A stretch of DNA of 64,000 nucleotides from Leyella stercorea (lineage in GTDB: Bacteria; Bacteroidota; Bacteroidia; Bacteroidales; Bacteroidaceae): the NCBI RefSeq assembly GCF_021531655.1, contig NZ_JADYUF010000011.1, positions 1 through 64,000 on the forward strand, read 5' to 3'. Both the position numbers and the translations under genes were made by a program. Under the pieces are notes generated by a model. It saw only the letters and a program-made list of their open reading frames with translations. It searched no databases and had not been told where the DNA came from. This document shows, piece by piece, positions 51,157 through 60,864 of the stretch. The stretch's first letter is position 1, and the number at the start of each line of letters is the position of its first letter.

Positions 51157-52497
51157 ATGTTCAAACGAATAGCACTCAATTATCTTCGCGACTGGGCACG
51201 TAAGGACGAACGTAAGCCCTTGGTTTTGCGTGGTGCCCGCCAGGTGGGCAAGACAACGCTTGTCAAGATATTTGCCGAGGAATTCGACAATTACATCTAT
51301 CTTAATCTTGAGGAGAACGAGAACGCTGCATTGTTTGCAGCCGACTATTCTTTCGACGATTTGCTGTCGGGCATCTTCTTCAAGGCAAATGTACGTCAGG
51401 ACAACTGCCGCACACTTATATTCATCGACGAGATACAGAACGAACCTAAGGCTGTGCAGTCGTTGCGCTACTTCTATGAGAAGCGTCCCGACATATATGT
51501 CATAGCTGCTGGCTCACTATTGGAGAGTCTGATGGACCGTCACATATCGTTTCCAGTGGGTAGAGTAGAGTATATGGCTCTCCATCCCTGCACGTTTGTA
51601 GAGTTCCTTTCGGCTATAGGCGAGCAGCTTCTTGCCGAGCAGGTTGAGGCTGTATCGGTACCTCAGTCGCTGCACAGCTATACGCTCGACCTCTTCAAGA
51701 AATACATGATAATAGGCGGACTGCCAGAAGTTGTTGCCAACTATGCACAGTATCGCGACATGGTGCGGCTTGGAGGCATATTCAATTCGCTGCTCTCGGG
51801 CTATCGCGACGATGTGGAGAAGTATGCCGCCAAGCCTAAGGAGCAAGACTCCATACGCTATATTCTTAATTATGGCTGGACATCGGCTGCCCATCGCATA
51901 CAGTTTGCCAAATTCACCAACTCCTCGTTCAAGTCGGCTGATGTGAGCAACGCATTCCGTACGCTTGAGAAGACTCTGCTCCTCGAACTTGTCTATCCTC
52001 TTACGTCAACATCGTTCCCCGTACTGCCCGACCTGAAGAAGAGTCCAAAACTGTTATGGCTTGACACCGGTCTGGTCAATTACGTAGCCGGAATGCAAGA
52101 AGAACTGCTCTTCACTACCGACAGCGACGAACTCTGGAACGGCGACATTGCTGAACATATCGTAGCCCAGGAACTTCTCGGCGCTACAACTATGTTTGGC
52201 GAGAAGCGTATGTTCTGGGTGCGCGATGCCCGCAACTCTCAGGCAGAAGTAGATTTCGTGATACGCTATAAGTCGCATCTGCTGCCCATTGAGGTAAAGA
52301 CTGGCAACAATTCAAAGCTCCGCTCCCTGCATCAGTTTATGGAAGAGTCGCGTGAGAATATCGCCCTACGATTGTGGAACGGTCCGCTGTCCTCCGATGT
52401 CATCACCCGAACCGACGGTAGAGCATTCACTCTCTACAACATTCCGCTGTATTATGCAGGCCATTTGGACAATTGGCTTAATTCCCTAACTCCTTAA
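51157..52497 (+). CDS. AAA ATPase with DUF4143 domain (paralogue 2)
   Basis: 446 residues from MFKRIALNYL. Walker A is LRGARQVGKTTLV (about 24-36), Walker B LIFIDEIQNE, then VIAAGSLLESLM. The C-terminal DUF4143 region carries a PD-(D/E)xK-like core (NSQAEVDFVIRYKSHLLPIEVKTGN) and ends in IPLYYAGHL, very like IPLYAASVYF of paralogue 1. The two proteins share the plan but are clearly diverged. The first ~118 bp of this gene after the ATG and 49 bp just beyond its end are duplicated, fused together, at 60938-61104. Function unknown; probably an accessory, strain-variable gene. Confidence 0.87.
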   Translation: MFKRIALNYLRDWARKDERKPLVLRGARQVGKTTLVKIFAEEFDNYIYLNLEENENAALFAADYSFDDLLSGIFFKANVRQDNCRTLIFIDEIQNEPKAVQSLRYFYEKRPDIYVIAAGSLLESLMDRHISFPVGRVEYMALHPCTFVEFLSAIGEQLLAEQVEAVSVPQSLHSYTLDLFKKYMIIGGLPEVVANYAQYRDMVRLGGIFNSLLSGYRDDVEKYAAKPKEQDSIRYILNYGWTSAAHRIQFAKFTNSSFKSADVSNAFRTLEKTLLLELVYPLTSTSFPVLPDLKKSPKLLWLDTGLVNYVAGMQEELLFTTDSDELWNGDIAEHIVAQELLGATTMFGEKRMFWVRDARNSQAEVDFVIRYKSHLLPIEVKTGNNSKLRSLHQFMEESRENIALRLWNGPLSSDVITRTDGRAFTLYNIPLYYAGHLDNWLNSLTP

Positions 52498-52609
52498 CTT
52501 CTCTCGCTCGTGAAGTTCTTGCTAAAGCAAGCGGCAAAGCCGAGCGAATTGACAAATTCTGCGTAGCTGTCGGTAACTCACGGGTTGCATCGCATGGAGG
52601 GGTGGCTAA

Positions 52610-52648
52610 AAAAAAGGCTTGCCAGAATGGGGTAACCCGGCAAGCCTT
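52610..52648 (-). terminator. Terminator of the SusCD operon
   Basis: AAAGGCTTGCCG pairs with GGCAAGCCTTT, followed by a run of T on the minus strand, 37 bp after the TlpA-like stop codon. Confidence 0.82.
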
Positions 52649-52684
52649 TCAATCCAAAAAAGATCAACTCTTATATTTGCTTTA

Positions 52685-53812
52685 TTATTCTCCAAAAAGT
52701 TCGGAGAGCTTGGCGTCAAGCTCGGCGGGATTGTCGAAGCGACCAATCATTGTGCCATCGGCTGCGACGAGGAATTTAGAGGGGATGTATGAGACGTTGT
52801 AGATGTCGTTCTGGTCAATCATCTTACCGTCTTCGCCTTTGAATTCACGGAGGATGTGATGGAAGGGTTCTATACCGTCCTTGATGATGGCTTTACGCCA
52901 GCCTTCCACGTTCTTGTTGTCGGAGGCGATGCAGAAGACTTCAAGTCCGCGGTCATGATACTTGTTGTAAATCTCTTTGATGTGTGGAAATGACTTGCGG
53001 CAGGGGACGCACCAGGTTGCCCAGAAGTCGACGAGGACGGGTTTACCCTTGAGTGAGCTGAGGGTGATTGTCTTGCCGGCAGGTGTGGTGCCTTGAAGCT
53101 CGGGAGCGGGTTGCCCGGGCTGGATGGCGGCGAGGCGATTGAGCTGATGTTTCACAAGGGTTGCGGCAGCCTGGACTTCGGGGTTCCAGCTTTCGTAGAT
53201 TTCCTTGATCTGAGGATATGTGAGGTCCTGAGCCAGAACGTACATCACACCAAGGTTGTTGAATGAGGCTGGATGAGTCTTGACGAAATTCAACCGGGTG
53301 TGGAATACGCTATCGCGCATCGGTGTGAGTACAAAACGCTGCAAACTGTCGATGAGTGCGGGAGTTGTTGTTTCGTGGTTGCGGATAATGTCTTTGTAAG
53401 GGTCAGCCATACTGTAGATGCCTGCAATCACAGCGTCAAGAGAGTCAGACTCTACCGTGGAAGGTGAACCCGAGACGGGTGCTTTACTGTAATCATCGCC
53501 GCTGAGAGAGACTGTCATATCGGCGAGATCAAGCATAAAGCGGCGGATGCGGTTGTTGTCACGAGCATTCAGTTCGCCGGCATAGAGGTAAGCGTCGGTA
53601 GGATGGTTCAAAGTTCCGGAGAATGAGAATGAGCCATTAGCCACTGTGGCGGTATCCCTAATCATTGAGTCGTTGACCGAATAAGAGAGATAGAACTTTT
53701 CACCGTCGGCAGCGTCTGTCGTTCCGGAAAGGGTGAATTGGTTGGAAGGCTTGCTTGAAAAAGCATAAAGCAAACCGAGAGAGAGGAATCCGATTAATTT
53801 AATAATTTTCAT
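52685..53812 (-). CDS. TlpA-like thioredoxin-fold protein with DUF4369 domain
   Basis: 375 residues. Signal-like N terminus (MKIIKLIGFLSLGLLYAF), a DUF4369 domain (about 25-125: FTLSGTTDAADGEKFYLSY), a helical linker, and a C-terminal AhpC/TSA-type thioredoxin domain (about 235-372) with active site ATWCVPCRKSF. It should be an envelope thiol-disulfide oxidoreductase or reductase of the TlpA/ResA group. No lipobox Cys is seen after the signal region. It is the last gene of the sigma/FecR/SusC/SusD locus, 12 bp after susD-like, a frequent companion in non-glycan SusCD loci. Confidence 0.88.
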   Translation of the reverse strand: MKIIKLIGFLSLGLLYAFSSKPSNQFTLSGTTDAADGEKFYLSYSVNDSMIRDTATVANGSFSFSGTLNHPTDAYLYAGELNARDNNRIRRFMLDLADMTVSLSGDDYSKAPVSGSPSTVESDSLDAVIAGIYSMADPYKDIIRNHETTTPALIDSLQRFVLTPMRDSVFHTRLNFVKTHPASFNNLGVMYVLAQDLTYPQIKEIYESWNPEVQAAATLVKHQLNRLAAIQPGQPAPELQGTTPAGKTITLSSLKGKPVLVDFWATWCVPCRKSFPHIKEIYNKYHDRGLEVFCIASDNKNVEGWRKAIIKDGIEPFHHILREFKGEDGKMIDQNDIYNVSYIPSKFLVAADGTMIGRFDNPAELDAKLSELFGE

Positions 53813-53824
53813 AACTTTTGATAA

Positions 53825-55279
53825 TTAGAAATTCTGTTTAACCAAACTGTTGATAGAAGTCACAGAAGTGGGGAAGGGGAAAATCCAGAGGGTGGATTCT
53901 GGAGTGATGGTGTAGGTCTTGCCATCAATGGTGTGAGAATAGTTCTGTTTGTAGTCGGGGAGCTGATTCCAGCGTTTGCGCTGCACGAAGTTATAGAACG
54001 TGTAGGCACATTCACCGTGAGAAATCTGCTTCAGCTTGGCGATAGCAGTAGCCTTGTCGTTGATGCCAGTGCCTTTGAGGGGATGATAATCAGCAGGGCG
54101 GAAACGCTTCTCACGGATAGTGTCAAGATAGCCCATCGCCTCGTCGAACTGACCGCGCTCAATGGCATCCTCAGCAAGGATCAGATACATGTGGGTAGAC
54201 TTGGGTCCAACGGGGTTCCAACAGTCGGTACCAACACAGACAGCCTTGCCTTCGATACCGAGATTTCCTTTGCAATAACCACCTACCTCATCCCACTGGT
54301 GAGTCATATCATAATCAGGTATCGCAGTCAGAGAAAGGTAGCCCGGTTCAAATGCAGCCATACATTCGGGGAGCAGAACGTTCATGTCAAAGAAATCGTA
54401 GGAGCAGAAATAATCCTCCTTCATGCCAAGCATCGGGCGAATGATACCTTTTCCCATACCATAAACGGCAGGGCCAATGAGCGTGTTGTAATCCTCGATG
54501 GTGCTATTGTATTTCAAGGCCTCACGTGCAGCATCTGCAGCCTCCGAGAGACGGTGCATAGCAGCGAGAGTCCATGCCTTAACAGCATATAGCATAGGTT
54601 TACCCATACGCATGGTGTTGACCGGTTCGGCAGGAAGTCCATCAATCTCAATGGCTTTGTTGCAGTCAGCAAGGATATCGTCGTAAACCTCCTGCAGGGA
54701 GCGCTGAGGCTGGTTCTTGATAATGTCGTCGGTTTCCTTGAAATATATGATAGATGGGGTTTCAGCAGCATAAGATGAATTATAAGCCTTAGCGAACTTC
54801 TGGACAGCAAGGAAATGAGCGAAGGCCCGGAGAGTGAGGGCCTCGCATTTAATCTTGCGCTTATGGTCTTCCTCGCCCTGAGCCTTGTCAACAAGCTGGA
54901 GGATAGGATTGGCAACCTTACCGATAATCATGTATGCACCGGTGTAGGTGTAGTCTATATTGACGAGGTTTGGCAGCTCTTTATCATGACCTACCTCATC
55001 ATAAGTCCAATAAATGGTATTTGCTGATTTGTAGGGTAATGAGAGCTGATAAGGTACAGATGAGCTTGTGAATACGATATCACTACCGATTGCACGGACA
55101 TCGTTCATCATCATGAAATACTGGTAATAATCATTGAGCAGCATCTCAAGCTGGGCACTTGTCTCAAGGAGGTTCATACCCTTAGGCTGGATGTCGGTGT
55201 ACTCGGAACATGATGTAATCAACATAGAGACTCCGATAGCAGCCGACGAAAGTAATTTATATATGTTCATAATAGTCAA
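53825..55279 (-). CDS. SusD/RagB-family nutrient-binding outer-membrane lipoprotein
   Basis: 484 residues. Signal peptide with lipobox (MLITSC, about residue 24), then a TPR-rich SusD fold: YTDIQPKGMNLLETSAQLEMLLNDYYQYFMMMNDVRAIGSDIVF at the N terminus, ALTLRAFAHFLAVQKFAKAYN (the typical RAxxxxxLxxxF helix), and a C-terminal half ending in NSLVKQNF. It sits as a lid over the SusC-type transporter and captures ligand. The stop is 12 bp from the TlpA gene and the start abuts susC-like directly. The ligand cannot be read; no glycosidase is adjacent. Confidence 0.92.
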   Translation of the reverse strand: MTIMNIYKLLSSAAIGVSMLITSCSEYTDIQPKGMNLLETSAQLEMLLNDYYQYFMMMNDVRAIGSDIVFTSSSVPYQLSLPYKSANTIYWTYDEVGHDKELPNLVNIDYTYTGAYMIIGKVANPILQLVDKAQGEEDHKRKIKCEALTLRAFAHFLAVQKFAKAYNSSYAAETPSIIYFKETDDIIKNQPQRSLQEVYDDILADCNKAIEIDGLPAEPVNTMRMGKPMLYAVKAWTLAAMHRLSEAADAAREALKYNSTIEDYNTLIGPAVYGMGKGIIRPMLGMKEDYFCSYDFFDMNVLLPECMAAFEPGYLSLTAIPDYDMTHQWDEVGGYCKGNLGIEGKAVCVGTDCWNPVGPKSTHMYLILAEDAIERGQFDEAMGYLDTIREKRFRPADYHPLKGTGINDKATAIAKLKQISHGECAYTFYNFVQRKRWNQLPDYKQNYSHTIDGKTYTITPESTLWIFPFPTSVTSINSLVKQNF

Positions 55280-58200
55280 TTATATGTTAATGTTAAGACC
55301 AAAAACGTAAGAAGACGGGGTGCGGATGCCTAATGTCTCGGGATCTACGCCAAGATTATTCTTAGTCCAAATGGCTTTTGGATTATTGATCTGGAAACGG
55401 AAAGTGCAGTGGTTGATACCGAAGCGGCGGAGCCAGTTTTCGGGAATGTCGTAACCAAAGACGATATTGCGTATTTTCAGGAAGTCGGCGTCGTGAACAG
55501 AGGTGTTGCTATATTCGGTCTCATCGCTTAGCATATTGGAGCCATACTGACCGATACCAGGAGTGTTGGTAGGATTTTCAGGAGTCCAGGCGTTGAGGAA
55601 ATATGAGGCAATTGCGGTGTTGGGGACATCAAAAGTCTCATTCTCACAAAGGGCACGCATCTTATGACCACCATAATAAGCCATCAAGAGACTGAAGCTG
55701 AAACCACGCCAACGGAGAGAGTTGTCCATGCTGACAATCACCTTAGGATCGGTCTGACCGGAGTATTCAAGGACATCCACGGTGTTACGGGAAACAGAGC
55801 GCTGAGGATTTCCATCTTCGTCAAACCAAGTGGTCATACCTTCACGGCCAGTGTCGGAGCTAATGCCTGCAAAACGATAGCTCCACAAAGCGCTTGCGGG
55901 ATATCCGCTGACAAAAGGAGTACGAATCAATTCAGTGGCAGTCTTGGCTGCATTCTGTACCTTGGTGACCTCATTCTTATTATGAGTGAAAGTCAAAGAG
56001 GTAGACCATGAGAAATCCTTGCGGTCGGATGGCTTGAACCAGTCATATGAAAGCGCGATTTCAACACCTCGGTTGCGCATAGAGGCAACGTTTGCAAACA
56101 TGGAAGCGAAACCGGTAGAGGGGTCAAGCATCTGATTGTTGAAAACGTCTTTGCTGACCTTATTATAGTAATCAATATTACCACGCAGACGATAATTGAA
56201 AAGGCTGAAATCAACACCGATATTGGTGGTACGTGCCTGTTCCCAACGTAGGTTAGGGTTGGCTGGACTGCTTATAGTACCAAGTGGAAGCTGAGTGAAT
56301 GGATTATTACCCTGTGTTGTAGCCACCATATAGCTTGACGCACCCTGATAGATGTTACCGGTGACACCGTAGCTTGCGCGGAGCTTAAGGAAGCTGAGCC
56401 AAGTGAAATCGTGCATAAATGATTCCTTGTGGAGGTTCCAACCACCACCTACAGACCAGAGGGGTTTGCCACGGAACTTGGTGTTAAGACCGTAAACGTC
56501 GGCATAGTCCTTACGATAAGAACCGAAGATGTTGTAACGTTCATCGTAGGTATAAGTAAGGTTGGCATATCCTGATGCGTAGCGGTGACGTTGTTCGACG
56601 ACAATGCCCATGCCATTTTCAAAATAAGGCTGGTAAACGAATTGGTAAGCGCTATAGCCGCGACCTTCCATCATATAACTGCTATTGTAACGCCATTCTC
56701 TTCCACCGAGAGTACCGAAGTCAACGGTGTGGGTAGAGCTGTTCTGAAGCTGCTCGTCGTAACCGAGGACTAGAGACTTGGTGCCATTCAACTTGGTTTC
56801 ACGGAATTCAAGACCAGCGATTGCAACAACGTCGTGTTTCTTAAAGAAAGTGTTGGAGTAATTCAACTGACCGCGGAGGGTGTAATATTTGCCCTTGGTG
56901 TTTGTGGTCTGAAGCATACCGCCGTTTTCTGGGGTGTTGTATTTCACACGGCCAGCAGCATCAACTGTGGTATAAGCATTGCGAATGACACGAGAGGTAA
57001 GACTCTTTTCGTTGGCATGAGTCTGTTCCTCAACGTTATCAATCTCATAGCTGAACATTGCGTTGGCGGTAAGTCCTTTGATGATACGGAACTCGAGGTC
57101 GGCCATATAGCGCATGTTCTGGCGAGTGTTGGTCTTGACATTGTTCTTTAACTCGCTCACCGGGTCGGTGCCGAGGTCGTGGAATCCATTGGGGACATCC
57201 CAATATTCGTTACCGGTGAACCAGTAATAGGTTTTGCGGATGGATCCATCCTCATTATAGAAAGGCATGTAGGCAGGGAGAGTCCATGGGTCAAAGCTAC
57301 CACGGTAATTAGCATTGTATCCAAGAGATTTCTGATCAGAATAAAGGCCGTTTACACTGACGGTAGCTTTTAGCCATTTGGCAAGTTCAAAAGAACCTTT
57401 GTAGTACGCGGTGAGCCAGTCAAGGTCATTGTTGATCAACTCGGCATTATCATGTTTGTAATTGACAACTAGATTATTGCTCGAAACATCGGAGCTGTTG
57501 CGGAGAGCGAGGTTATATTGCTGAAGGAGACGTGTGTGGTAAACATTGTCAGCAAAATCGCGGGCATAATTATTGGTACGGTATTTGGCAAGGCGGCTGT
57601 CAAGCTCCTGACGGGAAATTTTGCCACTGGCGAACTGATAATAGTCATAGTAAATAGGTGTCACCTGACTACCTTCGGTGATGGACTTTTTCATGTTGTC
57701 CAACGCATTGTCGCGAGTGAGGTAATACTCCATATATTTTGCCTCTGTATCGACCTGTTGGGCCGGAGTCATATAGAAGTTGTCGGCATAGTCCATGTTT
57801 TTATTCTCGTAAACGGTAAGGTTTGCGGAGAAGTCAATGTCAACTTTGCCTTTTTTTGTGGCGTTTTTGGTGGTGACGACAATGATGCCGTTGGCGGCGC
57901 GGGCACCGTAAATTGCGGCTGCAGCTGCGTCTTTGAGGACGTTAACTGACTGGATGTCGTAGGGGTTGAGGTCTTCGATGGCGCCTTCGATGGGGACTCC
58001 ATCAACGACGAGGAGAGGGGCAGTGTTGCCGTGGAGGGTTCCGACACCACGGATGATGGGTTTGCCGCCATAGGTGGAGAGTCCGGCTACGCGGCCTTCG
58101 AGGTTGTCAAGGACGTTGGTGGTGTAGCGTTCGTTGAGTTTGGCGGATGAGATTGTGGTTACTGAACCGGTCATTTTCTCTTTTTTGACTTCCTGATAGC

Positions 58201-58831
58201 CTGTTACGACGACTTCGTCCATGACGTTGGTGTTTGGCTGGAGAGTGATGGAGAGGTTGTTGCGGTTGCCGACTTTTATTTTCTGCGAAATCATACCTAC
58301 ATAAGAGACCGCGAGAACAGGGTCGGAGCCGCTGACATGGATGGTGAAGTTTCCATTAATGTCAGTGACCACGCCTGCTTCGGTTCCTTCGAGTATCACG
58401 TAAGCTCCGATGAGCGGCTCGCCTTCGGTGTCAAGGACTGTACCACGGATGTTGCGGTTGGCACGGTTGACTTTTGCCGCAGTACGTTTGTCTATGGAGA
58501 CTGTGATTACGCGGCCTTTGATGGTGTAAGTCATCGCGGTGCCGTGAAGAATGGTTTTGAGCGCATCGGCAACGGATGCTTTTTTGATATCGCATGTGAC
58601 GCGATATCGCTGCACCTCATCGTAGATGTAGGAGAATTTGTAGCCTGACTGGGCTTCAACTTGCTCAAGGACCTGTACCATAGGTGTGTTAGTGGCCCGG
58701 AGCGTTACTGTGGATTTTTGATCTGCCGCGAGTGCCGGAATGGCGATGAACAGGCAGAGGAGGTAGCAAATGAGCTGACGACTGATGGACGTCAGGGCTA
58801 CGCGGTGATTTGGGTTTTCATGATAATCCAT
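55280..58831 (-). CDS. SusC/RagA-family TonB-dependent transporter with STN domain
   Basis: About 1183 residues from MDYHENP (ATG 58831; an in-frame ATG at 58873 adds 14 non-signal residues). Signal peptide LICYLLCLFIAIPALA, an STN secretin/TonB N-terminal domain (about 55-110) that signals to FecR, a carboxypeptidase-like beta domain (GTVLDTEGEPLIGAYVILEGTEAGVVTDINGNF), a plug with DEVVVTGYQEVKKEKMTGSVT and a 22-strand outer-membrane barrel. It imports a ligand, here of unknown kind, powered by TonB. The STN domain plus FecR/sigma upstream predicts ligand-induced self-activation of the locus. Confidence 0.93.
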   Translation of the reverse strand: MDYHENPNHRVALTSISRQLICYLLCLFIAIPALAADQKSTVTLRATNTPMVQVLEQVEAQSGYKFSYIYDEVQRYRVTCDIKKASVADALKTILHGTAMTYTIKGRVITVSIDKRTAAKVNRANRNIRGTVLDTEGEPLIGAYVILEGTEAGVVTDINGNFTIHVSGSDPVLAVSYVGMISQKIKVGNRNNLSITLQPNTNVMDEVVVTGYQEVKKEKMTGSVTTISSAKLNERYTTNVLDNLEGRVAGLSTYGGKPIIRGVGTLHGNTAPLLVVDGVPIEGAIEDLNPYDIQSVNVLKDAAAAAIYGARAANGIIVVTTKNATKKGKVDIDFSANLTVYENKNMDYADNFYMTPAQQVDTEAKYMEYYLTRDNALDNMKKSITEGSQVTPIYYDYYQFASGKISRQELDSRLAKYRTNNYARDFADNVYHTRLLQQYNLALRNSSDVSSNNLVVNYKHDNAELINNDLDWLTAYYKGSFELAKWLKATVSVNGLYSDQKSLGYNANYRGSFDPWTLPAYMPFYNEDGSIRKTYYWFTGNEYWDVPNGFHDLGTDPVSELKNNVKTNTRQNMRYMADLEFRIIKGLTANAMFSYEIDNVEEQTHANEKSLTSRVIRNAYTTVDAAGRVKYNTPENGGMLQTTNTKGKYYTLRGQLNYSNTFFKKHDVVAIAGLEFRETKLNGTKSLVLGYDEQLQNSSTHTVDFGTLGGREWRYNSSYMMEGRGYSAYQFVYQPYFENGMGIVVEQRHRYASGYANLTYTYDERYNIFGSYRKDYADVYGLNTKFRGKPLWSVGGGWNLHKESFMHDFTWLSFLKLRASYGVTGNIYQGASSYMVATTQGNNPFTQLPLGTISSPANPNLRWEQARTTNIGVDFSLFNYRLRGNIDYYNKVSKDVFNNQMLDPSTGFASMFANVASMRNRGVEIALSYDWFKPSDRKDFSWSTSLTFTHNKNEVTKVQNAAKTATELIRTPFVSGYPASALWSYRFAGISSDTGREGMTTWFDEDGNPQRSVSRNTVDVLEYSGQTDPKVIVSMDNSLRWRGFSFSLLMAYYGGHKMRALCENETFDVPNTAIASYFLNAWTPENPTNTPGIGQYGSNMLSDETEYSNTSVHDADFLKIRNIVFGYDIPENWLRRFGINHCTFRFQINNPKAIWTKNNLGVDPETLGIRTPSSYVFGLNINI

Positions 58832-58932
58832 AACAATATTTAATGATGGTTTATACTTCAAATGACAAGCCATCGGGAGTTATGGGTAGCTGTGAAACGA
58901 TTTTTTTTCGAAAAAAAAGTTTCCTGCGGCGA

Positions 58933-60084
58933 TTATTTTGTGGGCGAGATGCGGATATTCGTGCCGTCGAAGGTGACGTTGAGAGTCCCGAACGTGTTGA
59001 GACTTTCTACGATTGACTCTACCGGTTCATTGCGGTCGGCTACGAAGTGGAGTCGATATGACATGAGAGTGCGGTCTGAGAGTCCGACGTTGACATTATA
59101 CCAGCGTCCAAGTTCAATCATGACATCTATAAGCGGAACATTGTCAAAGTAGAAAAATCCATCACGCCATGCGTCAAGCTCACGGTTGTTGATATTTGAA
59201 ACCACAAGTTTCCCACCTTTCAGGGTCACATCCTGTCCGGGGTCGAGGGTCACAGATGATTTGTCGGTCATATCCAGGACAAGCACTTTCCCTGAGAGCA
59301 GCGAGACACGCACGTCGGCGCGGTTATAGGCGCGCACATCGAACTCGGTTCCGAGAGCTGTAGTTGAGATTTTGTCTGATATTACTATAAACGGGTGGTT
59401 CTCGTCATGAGCTACTGCGAAGTATGCTTCTCCTTCAAGATTGACTGTACGTCGGTCTGAAACAAAGCGGGCGGGAAAGCGGAGTGAGCTTTCGCCATTG
59501 AGAGTCACCTCTGTTCCATCGGCGAGGATTATGCGGATGCGTTTCCCTCGGGGCGTGGTGACCGTGCGTTCCTCAAATACCGATGTCACTGAAACTTTTC
59601 GCATATCCAGTACTTCAGTGTCAAGGTATACCGGTTTATTGGCAGTCTCCACGTTTTTCTGAGGAGCGGTGTGAGTTTTCGGTTTTGATGTTTCAGCCGT
59701 CGGGGTAGAAGATGTCATAGTTATGCGGCCATCCTGCTTGACGGCGGCAAAGAGTACGAGGTCTTCCTCCTGTGGGATTTCAGGCTTGGTGAAAAATCCG
59801 AGAGAGAAGAGGATTATGAGACAAGCGGCTATGCCTGCCACCGCTCCTCCGAAGGCATAGAGCCAGCGGAAAGTGGCGCGAGGTGACGGTTTTTCCTGAA
59901 CATCACAGGCTGCCTCGGGGCGCAATGAGAGAAAGCGCTGCCATTCACGGTCAGCGTCGAAGCGAGGCGCCGACTCGCGCATGAATGCGGCTCCCACATC
60001 GCGCGCGTCATCCCTGATCAGGTCGGGATTAATGTCAATTGGCTGCTCCCGGTCGATATCTTTATGGCGTTTTTCTGTTTTCAT
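58933..60084 (-). CDS. FecR-family anti-sigma factor of the SusCD locus
   Basis: 383 residues. The N-terminal cytoplasmic part (about 1-95) is longer than usual and highly charged (KTEKRHKDIDREQPIDINPD), the membrane segment is at about 97-115 (AGGAVAGIAACLIILFSLGFF), and the periplasmic FecR domain has ILADGTEVTLNGESSLRFPARF, GEAYFAVAHDENHPF and LLSGKVLVLDM. The C-terminal DUF4974 domain ends in GTNIRISPTK. It lies 29 bp after the sigma gene and about 100 bp before the STN-containing SusC gene, the expected signalling partner. Confidence 0.92.
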   Translation of the reverse strand: MKTEKRHKDIDREQPIDINPDLIRDDARDVGAAFMRESAPRFDADREWQRFLSLRPEAACDVQEKPSPRATFRWLYAFGGAVAGIAACLIILFSLGFFTKPEIPQEEDLVLFAAVKQDGRITMTSSTPTAETSKPKTHTAPQKNVETANKPVYLDTEVLDMRKVSVTSVFEERTVTTPRGKRIRIILADGTEVTLNGESSLRFPARFVSDRRTVNLEGEAYFAVAHDENHPFIVISDKISTTALGTEFDVRAYNRADVRVSLLSGKVLVLDMTDKSSVTLDPGQDVTLKGGKLVVSNINNRELDAWRDGFFYFDNVPLIDVMIELGRWYNVNVGLSDRTLMSYRLHFVADRNEPVESIVESLNTFGTLNVTFDGTNIRISPTK

Positions 60085-60113
60085 TTAAGTATGTGCTATA
60101 TTATAAAGACGTT

Positions 60114-60641
60114 TCAATCGGGATTTTGGTCAGTTCCCTTTTTATATTTTACACCGAAATACTTCCTGATTGTCTCAAGTCCCTTCATGATGTGCATCTT
60201 TACGCCATTGGTCGAGATATCAAGCATCTGCGCCACTTCCTTGTATGTTTTCTCTTCATAGTAGCACTGCTTGAGTACAAACTGGGTGCGCTGCGGCATA
60301 TCATGTATCAGCTCGGATATTTTTTCAAGGCGTTCATCATATTTAGCCGCTGTCTCGCTGTCGAGTGGTGGAATGTCGCGGAGGGCGTATTCCCGGTGTT
60401 CGTCAACTACACGGAGATGCTCAATTGAGTTCAGACAGTGGTTACGGACAGAAGTGAAGAGGTAGGCCTTGGCATCTTTCACGTCCATGGTATCGAATCG
60501 GTCCCAGAGGGTGCAGAACACATCCATCACGATATCTTTGGCAGCGTTGTGGTCACGCAGGATGTAGGACGCATAGTGCTGTAGCTGTTCGGCATGGGTG
60601 CGGAACAGAAACTCAAAATCTTTTTTCTTGAATGCGTCCAT
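60114..60641 (-). CDS. ECF sigma factor of the SusCD locus
   Basis: 175 residues. Region 2 (about 10-75: FLFRTHAEQLQHYASYILRDHNAAKDIVMDVFCTLWDRFD) and region 4 (about 110-165: MPQRTQFVLKQCYYEEKTYKEVAQMLDISTNGVKMHIMKGLETIRKYF) are complete. It should transcribe the SusC/SusD/TlpA genes when the FecR partner releases it. First gene of the locus. No clear promoter is visible in 60642-60720, which instead holds GC-rich hairpins (TCCGG/CCGGA). Confidence 0.92.
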   Translation of the reverse strand: MDAFKKKDFEFLFRTHAEQLQHYASYILRDHNAAKDIVMDVFCTLWDRFDTMDVKDAKAYLFTSVRNHCLNSIEHLRVVDEHREYALRDIPPLDSETAAKYDERLEKISELIHDMPQRTQFVLKQCYYEEKTYKEVAQMLDISTNGVKMHIMKGLETIRKYFGVKYKKGTDQNPD

Positions 60642-60723
60642 ATAATGGTTCTTAGGGGTCAGCGAGGGTCACCAGCCTCCCGGTCCGTTGATCTCCGGAC
60701 GTGCCGGAAACTTATGATACAAT

Positions 60724-60754
60724 AAAAAAGGTCTAACTCAAAAGAGCTAACCCC
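60724..60754 (-). terminator. Terminator after the tRNA-Pro-like gene
   Basis: GGTTAGCTC-TTTT-GAGTTAGACC on the minus strand (one small bulge) followed by six T. It supports active transcription of the tRNA gene. Confidence 0.7.
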
Positions 60755-60768
60755 ATTACTTAAATTAG

Positions 60769-60844
60769 TCGGGGTGAGTAGACTCGAACTAGCGACCTCA
60801 CGCCCCCCCAGAGGCGTACTCTAACTGGGCTGAGCTACACCCCG
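60769..60844 (-). tRNA. tRNA-Pro-like gene (anticodon GGG or UGG) with unusual anticodon arm
   Basis: On the minus strand: acceptor CGGGGTG/CACCCCG with discriminator A, D arm GCTC...GAGT, and a TTCGAGT T loop; CCA is not encoded. A CGCCTCTGGGGGGGCGT region with seven consecutive G replaces the normal 5+7+5 anticodon arm: it folds only with an 8-nt or 6-nt loop, because there is one nucleotide more than usual between the D and T arms. Position 18 is A where G is nearly universal, and the T stem has one mismatch. Promoter and terminator look intact. It may be a real variant or a decaying copy. Confidence 0.7.
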
Positions 60845-60864
60845 TTGTTTTGGTTTAACGGGTG

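Noticed and set aside
48924..52497. The two ATPases as transposition or plasmid-partition proteins
   Set aside because: Both have the Walker A/DUF4143 plan and no transposase, resolvase or ParA features; no transposase gene is nearby.
52685..60641. SusCD region as a polysaccharide utilisation locus
   Set aside because: No glycoside hydrolase, polysaccharide lyase or SusE/F-like gene is present; the companion is a TlpA-type thioredoxin, so the ligand may not be a glycan.
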